A stretch of DNA of 64,000 nucleotides. It comes from Okapia johnstoni. Taxonomy: Eukaryota; Chordata; Mammalia; Artiodactyla; Giraffidae. The notes below the pieces were generated by a model. That model worked only from the letters and a program-made list of their open reading frames with translations, did not search any database and was not told the origin of the DNA. A program made the translations under genes and the position numbers. Position 1 is the first letter of the stretch; each line of letters opens with the position of its first letter. The DNA lies in NCBI GenBank assembly GCA_024291935.2, contig CM044317.1, positions 63,602,730 to 63,666,729 on the forward strand. The letters are read 5' to 3'. Below are positions 55,884 through 64,000 of this stretch, one piece after another.

Positions 55884-57069
55884 AACAAATAAAATGAATG
55901 CAAAAAATGTTCACCCACACAAAAGTAAAGGAAGTAAATAAATGAACTAAACCAAAAACGTACTAAGGTATTTCTGAAAGTATAATGATAGACTGTTCTT
56001 GTGACTGATTCTTGAATAAAAAGGGCAAGAAAAATATAAGGGGATGTTACAATGCTATAATTTGCTTGGCGATTTTTCTCCAACTTCTTGCATCTTCAGT
56101 TTTTGACACTCCACTCATTACCTGTGAAACTTAGATCATAACTGCTAGTTGGAAATCAAGAGTATCTGTAAGTTACTGATGTATATTCAGACTGTCTTGA
56201 CAAACCTCAGCAGTTAGATTGGAGATAAAAATGCACAATTCACTTATTTATTCTACTCCATTTAAATTCTGACATACTTATGTCTCAAATATCACCCAGA
56301 CTGAGAAGGTATCTCACTTGAAGGCTTTTTATGTAGAAATGGAATGCGTTAAGTAAAATGGTTTGAAAGTCCTTGTTTTGAGACTGAAGAACATAAATGA
56401 GCAGTTACTATAAGCAGTAACCCAACCTTCCGGCAGTTATAAAGGAGCTGAACTGCTACAATAGAGGTTTAGGAAAAAGTTGTCTGGAATCGGTTGCCAA
56501 GATAATCCTTTGGAATCAACTGGTATGGTGACCCAATTTAACAAACACGGGCTTCAACCATGCAATAGTTAAACAAAGAACACATGTTCCTGAAGATAAT
56601 TATACTCTGCTCTCTGACTTTCAGAGTAAAGTGTATTTGATTACATAAACTAAAGTAGGTTTCCTTCCTTTTCAAGAAGCTGACAATCTTAAGACTTGAG
56701 GTGTTATTGTGACTTTCCCAGGCCACTTTTCCAGTTTGTCAGTCTACCCACCCTGCTCAGAAAGGAAATACCCAAATTTTAACAAGCAATCTTTTTTCTC
56801 AAATTGCTGGATACTTTCCAAGACTACTGACCAGTTATGAGACGGTGAATTAGTATCTCCTCTTATTCCTGTATCTGACTTTTATTAATTTCATATACCA
56901 GTATAAATTACCCCATAGCATAGATGTGAATTCTTTTCATCATAAAGAAGAATTTAGATGACAGAAACAGAGATAGGCAGTACAGGAGCAACAGGATATA
57001 CTTTCTCTACTGCTATAGTTTTCCCAAACTAAAATCTTTTAAAGTTGAAAGGATTTAAATTTTCTTTAA
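55884..57069. other. unclassified AT-rich sequence
   Basis: No repeat or gene recognised in about 1.2 kb. The 132-codon minus-strand ORF 55685-56083 starts here and runs into the L1. Confidence 0.35.
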
Positions 57070-58256
57070 ATAGTCACACCTATGTCTTTTAAAAACAACT
57101 TCAGGAATAGGTTCAGATGCTTCTGTGTTGATCTTTGCAAGCAATATTTGCAAATGTGTTCCATCATTAGCAAATTCATTTAGAAAATAAGAATGAGGGA
57201 ACATCCCCAACTCTTTACATAAAGTTAGCATAATCTTGATAACAAAGCCAGCTAAACATACTACAAAAGAGAAAAAATACAACTTCAGTCATGAGCATAT
57301 ATACAAATTTCTAAACAAGATTTTCACAACCAAATCCAAAAATTATGAAAAAATAACGAGACATCATCACCATGGTTGGTTAATATTATCAATAGAAAAT
57401 CAACTGATGAAATTCTCCACATTAATAGATTAAGGAGAAAGTTTGATCATTTCAATTAATTCAATGTGAGAAGTAAAGTCATCACCATTTATAGATGATA
57501 TTAGTGTCCACATAAAATATACTGAAAAATCTATAAGTAAATTATTGGTATTTATAAGCAAATTTAGCAAGTTGGCTGAATTAAAAAAAAAATCAATGCA
57601 CAACTATCTGTCTTTTCCAGCAACAATAAACTAGAAAATTTAATTTTAAAAAGAAATCATTAAAAAGAGGAACAAAAAATGGAAAATGCCTAGAAGTACA
57701 TCTTGAAAGACATTTTAAAAGACCTAAATAAATAGAGAGCTATTTCATGTATTCACACAGAATATATCCAATGGCAAAAAGATGTCAATGATCCCCAAAT
57801 AGATTTAGAAGATTTTTCGTGGAATCTAGCAAGCTAATTTAAAATTTTATGTGGTGATTCAAAAGAGAAATCTAGCCAGGATGCTCTAAAGAGAAGCCAC
57901 AAGGTATGGAAATACACCCTACCATAAAGGAGTGGAAAGGCAAGCCTCAAATGGGAGACGATATTTACATTGCATAGAACAAAGGATTAGTGTTCAATAT
58001 ATATATGTGAAACTTCTATGAATCTAAAAGAAAAAACAAGCAACCAAATAGGAAAAGCGTGCAGAATACATAACACTTCATGAAAGACAAAACATTAATG
58101 GCTAATTGTCATAAGTAATCAAGAAAAAGAAAATGGATATGATTCCAATACACACACAACATATTGGCCAATTTAATAATCAAGACCATGTGCTGGTGAA
58201 AATGTTTAGGAATGGGAACTCTCTCATCCCTTATTTGTGGGAGTATAACAAGGTAC

Positions 58257-58629
58257 CTGCTTCACGGATCACTGCCTTGTCGTGGCAAAGGGGCTTGTGT
58301 AACTCAATGAAGCTATCAAAACAGAATCTTAAGGGAAATCAACCCTGAATACTCATTGGAAGGACTGATGCTGAAGCTGAAACTCCAGTGTTGTGGTCAT
58401 CTAATGCAAACAGCTGACTCATTAGAAAAGTCCCTGATGCTGGGAAAGATTGAAGACAGAAGGAGAAGAGGGTATCAGAGGATGAGATGGCTGCAAGGCA
58501 TTACTGATGCAATGGACATGAACTTGGGCAAACTCTAGGAGATGGTGAGGGACAGAGAGGCCTGGTGTGCTACAGTCCATGAGGTCATAAAGAGTCGGAC
58601 ATGACTGGGTGACTGAACAACAATGACAA
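58257..58629 (+). mobile_element. BovB LINE 3' end with internal deletion
   Basis: Begins 'cacggatcactgccttgtcg', a more upstream BovB segment, then jumps to the C-terminal coding part (MLKLKLQCCGHLMQTADSLE, RRRRGYQRMRWLQGITDAMD within 58356-58538) and ends 'gactgaacaacaatgacaaa'. Rough duplication aacaaggtac (58247-58256) and aaacaggtac near 58628-58637. Confidence 0.88.
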
Positions 58630-58810
58630 ACAGGTACAATCAATTAGAAATACATGTTGGCATTACTTAGCAGAGTTAAACATGCAAAAACCCTATGATT
58701 AGCCATTTTACTCCCAAGTATGATATACTTCAGAGAAATTCTTGTACATGTATGTACCAGGAGACATGTCCATAGTTGCATTTTTTTCAGTATCAAAGAA
58801 CTGTGGACAC

Positions 58811-58942
58811 TGGGAATTCCCTGGCGGCCCAGTGGTTAGAACTCCATACTTCCACTGTCCAGGGCCTGGGTTCAATCCCTGGTCAGGGAACTAAGATCCT
58901 GCAAGCCAGGTGGCATGGCCAAAAGACAAACAAACAGACAAA
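58811..58942 (+). mobile_element. short CHR-type SINE
   Basis: 'gggaattccctggcggccca' head, box B 'gttcaatccctggtcaggga', 'ctaagatcctgcaagccagg', A-rich tail 'gacaaacaaacagacaaaaa'. Confidence 0.9.
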
Positions 58943-59491
58943 AAACTATGAACGCCTGAAATGCCCCTTAACAATAGAATGAACAGTAGTTTTATTCTCT
59001 ACAACAGACTGCATACAGTAGTACACACAACAGGAAGAAAATGGACTACAACTTTACATATCAACCTGATTAAAAAGCAAAAACATAAATCTGAGTGAAA
59101 GAAGCAGCTCACAGTACACATGCAGTATGAGTCAATTTACATGAAGTTCATAAAGAGACAAAACTAAATGATACATTGTTTAACCATGTCCATCACAGAC
59201 GGTAAAGTTGGAGTAAAAAAACAAGGAAATGCTTTATTTAAACACGGAGTTAAATACTTTTCTCACTCAGTTGAATCTTTAATTTTTAGAGATCAGTTCT
59301 TCATTTCTGCAGCAGACAGGACTTTAGTTATGAATTGTACACTAAGACCATAGAACTCTGATCCATATTATTGTTTACAAAATACAAGAATATTTATCTC
59401 AAAAGAAACTTAAGAAGAATGGCCAGTAGCCTCTAACTTCATGTAGTAGAGATAATTCATAAATTTATAATGAGGACATAATTGTTACGAG

Positions 59492-59698
59492 CTTCCCTGG
59501 TGGTTCAGTGGTAAAAATATGCCTACCAATGCAGGAGACGAGGGTTCAATCCCTGGGTCAGGAAGATGCCCTGCAGAAGGAAATGGCAGACTGCCATTGC
59601 AGAATTCTTGACTGGGGAATTCCATGGATAGAGAAGCCTAGTGGGCTGTAGTCCATGGGGTCGAAAAAGAGTCAAAACACAACTTAGCGGCTAAACAA
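59492..59698 (+). mobile_element. Bov-tA SINE
   Basis: Head 'gcttccctggtggttcagtg', 'accaatgcaggagacgaggg', body to 'gagtcaaaacacaacttagc'. More diverged than most copies here. Confidence 0.92.
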
Positions 59699-59820
59699 TA
59701 TTTGTCAAACACAAAAAGAAAATAAATACAAAGAAGATTGCTATGATAAACCTGTTGAAATCTAGTTATACCTTAAGTTGTTCATACAGTTCAATGTTTA
59801 TCAAGATAGAAGATATTAAT

Positions 59821-60122
59821 GGTGATGGTTTAGTCACTAGTGAAATCACTCAGTCGTGTCTGACTCTTTGCAACCCCATGGACTGCAGCCTACCAGGTTC
59901 CTCCGTCCATGGGATTTTCCAGGCAAGAGGACTGGAGTGGGTTGTCATTGCTTCTCCAGGGGATCATCCTGACCCATGGATTAAACCCAGGTCTTCTACA
60001 TTGCAGGCAGACACTTTACCATCTGAGCCACCAAGGAAGCCCTAACTCTTACGGTCTGACCCAGGAATCGAGCCCGGGTCTCCTGCACTGCCGGCAGATT
60101 CTTTACTGACTGAGCTATGAGG
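59821..60122 (-). mobile_element. Bov-tA SINE with two tandem tRNA-like heads
   Basis: Plus-strand order is BovA body complement (59840-59965), first head complement (59966-60041, 'gagccaccaaggaagccc'), a short spacer, then a second head complement (60050-60121: 'cccaggaatcgagcccgggt', 'gactgagctatgagggaag'). One exact 12-bp duplication, gaagatattaat, brackets the whole unit at 59809-59820 and 60123-60134. The second head has a different variant (ctcatagctcag in sense) from the first. Confidence 0.9.
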
Positions 60123-60134
60123 GAAGATATTAAT

Positions 60135-60289
60135 AGATGTTTAAATTTGAGGCCCTAGTTGGATAATTATAGAACCATTAAGATCTTAACTGAGCATTTA
60201 TGGAGAATTTCCCTAAATAAAACTTAAATCTACATAAATCCTTCTTGTGACTCAGCGTGAAAACCTATGCGAATCATCTTTCAGAGAAA
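60135..60289. other. unclassified sequence
   Basis: No repeat or gene recognised. Confidence 0.35.
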
Positions 60290-60485
60290 GGGTCATGGAA
60301 TCAGTAAAATGCAAATATGAATTCTGGCTCTCTCATCTGTTTACTCTGTGACTTCAGGAGGATTACTGAACTCCTAAAAATAAGCTCCCTAATAAATAAA
60401 ATTAAGATAAGAGGGCTGTTAGAAAAATTAAATAAAATATAAAGTGCCTATTAAGTTTTCAAAGTGTTATCTATTATTAATGCAA
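60290..60485 (+). mobile_element. MIR SINE
   Basis: 'tgaattctggctctctcatc', 'tgtttactctgtgacttcag', 'taagataagagggctgttag', 'aaagtgcctattaagtt' follow sense MIR. Confidence 0.75.
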
Positions 60486-60809
60486 TTATTAAAATATTAC
60501 ATCAGTAACAACTATGTTAATCTAGGGCCCTGACAATTTAGAATGTCCACAAGATATTTCTGTTACTGTTTGAGTTATGAAAGTTAATAAGTTCATTGGC
60601 CTAAAGATTCCTTATATAAAGAAAATAGAGGTCTAAATCAATATGTTGATGAGCTGGAAAATTCAACTTTTTCTTTTGCTTCCTAAAAAATTTATATGTG
60701 CAGGTATATCCTGAAGTGGTAAGGGTTAAGTTTTCAGAAACTCCAAGGGACAGAGATCTTTTGGCCATCTCTCAAAAAGATGCATTTCAAATCTTACTTA
60801 ATAGTTAAG
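60486..60809. other. unclassified AT-rich sequence
   Basis: No repeat or gene recognised. Confidence 0.35.
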
Positions 60810-60991
60810 AGAAAAAATTATCTCATTTAAGGAACCATCCTGATTTCAAACTATAGGACAAAGCTACAGAAATCAAAACAGTATGAACTGGCACAAAAAC
60901 AGATGCATAGAGCAAAGGAACAGAATAGAGCCCAGAACTTAATTCACACTTATATGGTCAATTAATCTCAAGCAAAGGAAGCCAGAATATA

Positions 60992-61083
60992 TTGGACTGG
61001 CCAAAAAGTTCATTTGGGTTTTTCATTCAGGTTTTTCTGTTACATCTTACAGAAAAATCCAAACAACTTTTTGGCCGACCCAA
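60992..61083. mobile_element. mariner-type MITE
   Basis: A 92-bp element with long terminal inverted repeats: left ttggactggccaaaaagttc and right, read in reverse complement, ttgggtcggccaaaaagttg, continuing as gtttgg/gattttt-type arms of about 31 bp. Flanked by TA on both sides (60990-60991 and 61084-61085), the mariner target. It has no coding capacity. It resembles the short palindromic elements left by Hsmar1-like/ruminant mariners. Confidence 0.92.
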
Positions 61084-61169
61084 TACAGTGGAGAAAAGGC
61101 AACCTCTTCAGTAAATGGTGCCAGGGAAACTGGAGAGCTGCATGCAAATGAATCAAGCGGGACAACAGT

Positions 61170-61328
61170 CTCAGTTCAGTTCAGTCACTCAGTCGTGTCT
61201 GACTCTTTGCAACCCCATGGACTGCCACACACCAGGCTTCGCTGTCCATCACCAACTCCCAGAGCTTGCTCAAACTCATGTCCATCAACTCAGTGATGCA
61301 ACCCAATGTTCTCATCCTCTATCGTCCA
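61170..61328 (-). mobile_element. BovB LINE 3' tail
   Basis: 'ctcagttcagttcagtcact', 'tgccacacaccaggcttcgc', 'ccatcaccaactcccagagc', 'ctcatcctctatcgtcc' are the antisense BovB last ~150 bp. Strongly 5'-truncated, inside the L1. Confidence 0.88.
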
Positions 61329-61702
61329 TATACAACTGAAACTGGATTAAAGACTTAAATGTGAGACCTGAAATCATAAAACTCCTAGAGGAAAACATAG
61401 GCAGTATGCACTTTGACTTTAGTGTTAGCAATATTCTTTTGGATATGTGACTTCAGGAAAGGGAAACAAAAGCAAAAATAAACCAATGAGACTACATCAA
61501 ACAAAGATGCTTTTGCACAGCAAAGGAAACTACCAACAAAATGAAAAGGTAGCCTATCTCAAATGAGAGAAGACATTTCCAAACTATATATATATAATGA
61601 GTTAATACAAAAAATATGCAAAGAACTCATACAACTTAACATCAAAAAAAGCAAACAACGTGATTAAAAAATAGCCAGATGACCTGAACAGACATTTTTC
61701 TT

Positions 61703-61752
61703 AAGACATACAGATGAAAAAATAAATAAATAAATAAAAAGACATATAGATG
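61703..61752 (+). mobile_element. tail-only retroposon insertion
   Basis: aagacatacagatg (61703-61716) and aagacatatagatg (61739-61752) flank 22 bp of A and AAAT repeats (61717-61738). L1 sequence is continuous if the insert and one copy are removed. This looks like a target-primed insertion truncated to the tail alone. Confidence 0.8.
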
Positions 61753-61833
61753 GCCAAAAGACACATGAAAAGATGCTCAATATCACTAATTATCACGGAA
61801 GTGCAATTCAAAGCCACAATTAGATGCCACCTC

Positions 61834-61970
61834 AGAAGGAAATGGCAACCCACTCCAGTGTTCTTGCCTGGAGAATCCCAGGGACAGCGGAGGCTGGTGG
61901 GCTGCCGTCTATAGGGTCGCACAGAGTCGGACACGACTGAAGCTACTTAGCAGCAGCAGCTGCAGCAGCA
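61834..61970 (+). mobile_element. Bov-A2 second monomer, 5'-truncated
   Basis: 'gaaggaaatggcaacccact', 'gtgggctgccgtctataggg', 'acacgactgaagctacttag' and an (AGC)n tail at 61948-61970, the features of the downstream Bov-A2 monomer. Confidence 0.88.
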
Positions 61971-61978
61971 TGTTAGAA

Positions 61979-62103
61979 GGCAATGGCAACCCACTCCAGT
62001 ACTCTTGCCTGGAAAATCCCATGGCTGGAGGAGCCTGGTAGGCTGCAGTCCATGGGGTCGCGAAGAGTCGGACAGGACTGAGAGACTTCACTTTCACTTT
62101 CAC
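61979..62103 (+). mobile_element. BovA monomer of the upstream Bov-A2 type
   Basis: 'ggcaatggcaacccactcca' to 'gagagacttcactttcactt' 'tcac'. Flanked by atgttagaa (61970-61978) and atgtgttagaa (62104-62114), consistent with a separate insertion from the neighbour. Confidence 0.82.
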
Positions 62104-62321
62104 ATGTGTTAGAATGGCTATTATCAAAAAGCAACAAATACCAAGTTTTGGAAAGGATGTGGAAAAAAGGGAACCCTCATAGACTGTTGGTGGGATTGTG
62201 AATTGGTGCAGCCACTATGATTAAACAGTACAGATTTTCCTTAAAAATTTTTAAAAAGACCTGATATATGATCCATCAATTTCAGTTCTGGGTATTTACC
62301 TGAAGCAAACAAAAACACTAA

Positions 62322-62351
62322 TTTCTATACACACACACATACACACACACT
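62322..62351. repeat. (CA)n simple repeat
   Basis: 'acacacacacatacacacac' interrupted CA tract inside the L1 body. Confidence 0.88.
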
Positions 62352-62889
62352 GGATATTACTCTGCCATGAAAAATAAAATGAAATCTTGCCCGTTGTGAC
62401 AACATGGATGGATCTAGAGGGTATTATTCTAAGTGAAATAAGTGAAACAGAAAAATAAATACTACATGATCTCATTTACATGTAGAATCTGAAAACAAAA
62501 CAAAATGAAAACAGACTCAGACACAGAGAGCAAAAGGGCAGTTAACAGAGAGGGGATGGGCAAAATAGTTTAAGGGGACTAAGAGGTACACTTCTAAATC
62601 ACAGGAATGTGATGTACAGCATAAGGACTATGGTTAATAATACTGTAATAACTTTTTATGGAGACAGATGGTTACCATCCTTATCTTCACGATCATTTCA
62701 GAATACGCAATGTTAAATAATTATGTAGTTACCCTAAAACTAAAATAATATTGTAATCAACTATTTCAATAAATGTTTTTAAATTCCAAAACATTCCAAA
62801 AACAAAAATTTGAATTTTTCATATGATGGCAACCATTTACATTATATTTACAAGTATTTACATAACAATTACATTGTATTATGTATTAT

Positions 62890-63108
62890 AAGGGCTTCCC
62901 TGGTAGCTCAGTGGCAAAGAATTCTCCTGCACTGCAGGAGCTGCAGGAGCTGCTGGTTCAATCCCTGGGTCAGGAAGATCCCCTAGAGGAGGGCATGTCA
63001 ACCTACTCCAGTATTCTTGCCTGGAGAATCCCACAGAGAAACCTGGTGGGCTACAATCCATGGGGTTGCAAAGAGTCGGACACAACTCAAGGACTGAACA
63101 ACAACAAA
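62890..63108 (+). mobile_element. Bov-tA SINE
   Basis: Head 'agggcttccctggtagctca' with a 9-bp tandem duplication (ctgcaggag at 62932-62940 and 62941-62949) in the anticodon-arm region. Body to 'gtcggacacaactcaaggac', then an AAC tail. Confidence 0.93.
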
Positions 63109-63129
63109 GAGATGATTTAAAGTATACAA

Positions 63130-63247
63130 GAGGTTGTCTGTAGGTTATAAAATACACCATCTTAGATAAGGGACTTGGGCACCATGTATTTTTGTATCCA
63201 TGGATATCCTGGAAGCAGTCCTCCAAAGGCTCCGAGGGGCAACTGTA
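63130..63247. mobile_element. Tigger/MER2 (pogo-type) DNA transposon end
   Basis: 'taggttataaaatacaccat', 'agataagggacttgggcacc', 'tttttgtatccatggatatc', and the terminal 'ccgaggggcaactgta' match one end of the MER2/Tigger group. The opposite end is absent. Confidence 0.78.
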
Positions 63248-64000
63248 CTACTTACCTACCCATAAAAATGTACAGCCATAGGCTTCCTGGGCTCTGGGCT
63301 GGAAGCTGGCAATCAGGTGCTTGATTCCTGAGGGGAAACCAGGTGAAAAGTTTTGAGCTGGACTCACTACCTAAACCAAGGCTTGTTCTAGGTTCATACC
63401 CACAAAAAAGCTAAAAGGAAAAAATGGCTATATCTTTATTAAAGCTCTCATCCTGGCTGGGTGGAGGAAAGGAGGGTCAGGAAACAGCCTCATGGACAAG
63501 GACTGGGCCAGATGGCTTTTGACCCAGTGCCTAGATCCACACTGTCTTTGTTATTCAAGAGCATCAGAAACTCTGAAAAACACACTTCAGACCAGGTTGT
63601 GGACTAGGAGGCGCCCAGGGCATCAGCCTAGCTCACAGCCATGAGTTTTCTTATTTTTTATCTTAGTATGTGTTTTGGGGTCCTGTTGTGTTTTCTGGTT
63701 ATCTCTTTTTCCATTTTCTTTATTATCTGTATATGTTTGAAGCAAAAGGAGTGGATCTAATGGTTAATTCACTCTCATCTCTACAGAAAGTGATTTTCAT
63801 GTATTCTTTAGGAAAAACCAAATAACATAATTTCTATCTAAACTAAGACTCCTAACATAATGTGTGTTGTTGCCTGTTTTCTTCCAGTAATCTACCATTT
63901 CATCATTTCACCTGTCCTGAGAAAGGGCATTTATGGGTAATCACTAAGCTGGATATTACGGCTAATAATTCTAGTAATTTGTTTCCTCCATTAATTAAGC
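63248..64000. other. unclassified sequence
   Basis: No repeat or gene recognised to the window edge. Confidence 0.35.

Larger units (their letters stand above)
57070..59400 (+). mobile_element. decayed L1M ORF2 body, split by BovB and CHR
   Basis: Distant L1 ORF2: 'cacattaatagattaaggag', 'gatcatttcaattaattcaa', 'ccatttatagatgatattag' (RT region), 'taatggctaattgtcataag' and 'aatgggaactctctcatccc' (C-terminal part), resuming after the insertions as 'tacacacaacaggaagaaaa'. Saturated with stops. Confidence 0.6.
60810..62790 (+). mobile_element. L1M ORF2 C-terminal half and 3' UTR, heavily nested
   Basis: Sense L1 words run in order: 'aaactataggacaaagctac', 'catagagcaaaggaacagaa', then after insertions 'cataaaactcctagaggaaa', 'tgagactacatcaaacaaag', 'aagaactcatacaacttaac', 'atgtgttagaatggctatta', 'ggatattactctgccatgaa', 'actggatggatctagag'-like words near 62405, and a 3' UTR ending near 62785. 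The ORF2 frame is broken many times. Insertions inside it: mariner MITE, BovB, a tail-only insertion and two BovA-type SINEs. Confidence 0.85.

Noticed and set aside
1..64000. Protein-coding host gene or exon set
   Set aside because: No frame shows a known domain outside retroelements, and no series of frames with plausible splice sites and shared codon pattern could be defended by eye.

Overview
This window looks like gene-poor nuclear DNA of a bovid (cattle, buffalo, sheep or goat; the species cannot be fixed from these bases). The evidence is the repeat content. There are many ruminant tRNA-headed SINEs (Bov-tA, with their BovA monomers and Bov-A2 dimers), BovB RTE retrotransposon pieces, cetartiodactyl CHR SINEs and ruminant L1 3' ends. 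Under these lie older mammal-wide repeats: MIR, L2, MLT1/MST and MLT2 LTRs, MER20, MER3-like and MER2/Tigger DNA transposons, and decayed L1M/HAL1. I found no exon, host gene, RNA gene, CRISPR array or bacterial-type feature I could defend. The longer open reading frames are either retroelement relics or about what chance allows in this much sequence.

Layout. 0-13 kb: ruminant L1 3' ends, including a tail-to-tail inverted pair at 2.06-3.3 kb, CHR and Bov-tA SINEs with readable target-site duplications, MaLR LTR pieces, and a BovB reverse-transcriptase fragment with its YADD motif at 11.9-12.3 kb. 13.3-15.4 kb and 18.4-20.9 kb: two repeat-poor stretches, the second unusually rich in CpG for this window. 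Between them are MLT2, MER3-like, MIR and a SINE-split MST LTR. 21.6-30.7 kb: decayed plus-strand L1M/HAL1 broken by SINEs and a BovB 3' end. 31-33 kb: a Bov-tA and a BovB sharing one target site, then MLT1 and antisense L1. 33-47 kb: mostly single-copy AT-rich sequence with scattered Bov-tA, two copies of an old family I cannot name, and an AT-rich repeat-free block (43.6-44.3 kb). 47-56 kb: Bov-tA, MIR, a TSD-flanked L1 3' end, a long GT microsatellite and a larger L1 3' end. 57-63 kb: two decayed L1 bodies that act as landing pads for BovB, CHR, Bov-tA, a mariner MITE and a tail-only insertion.

The elements do not form a pathway, but they form one working relationship. BovB supplies the reverse transcriptase family thought to mobilise Bov-tA and Bov-A2, and L1 is the likely driver for CHR. 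Nested insertions with matched target-site duplications give a relative order of events: L1M/HAL1, MIR, L2, MaLR and the old DNA transposons first; then CHR, mariner MITE and BovB; then Bov-tA/Bov-A2. I see no sign of a new molecular system. The most useful leads are candidate conserved regulatory islands and several unusual insertion or rearrangement footprints.
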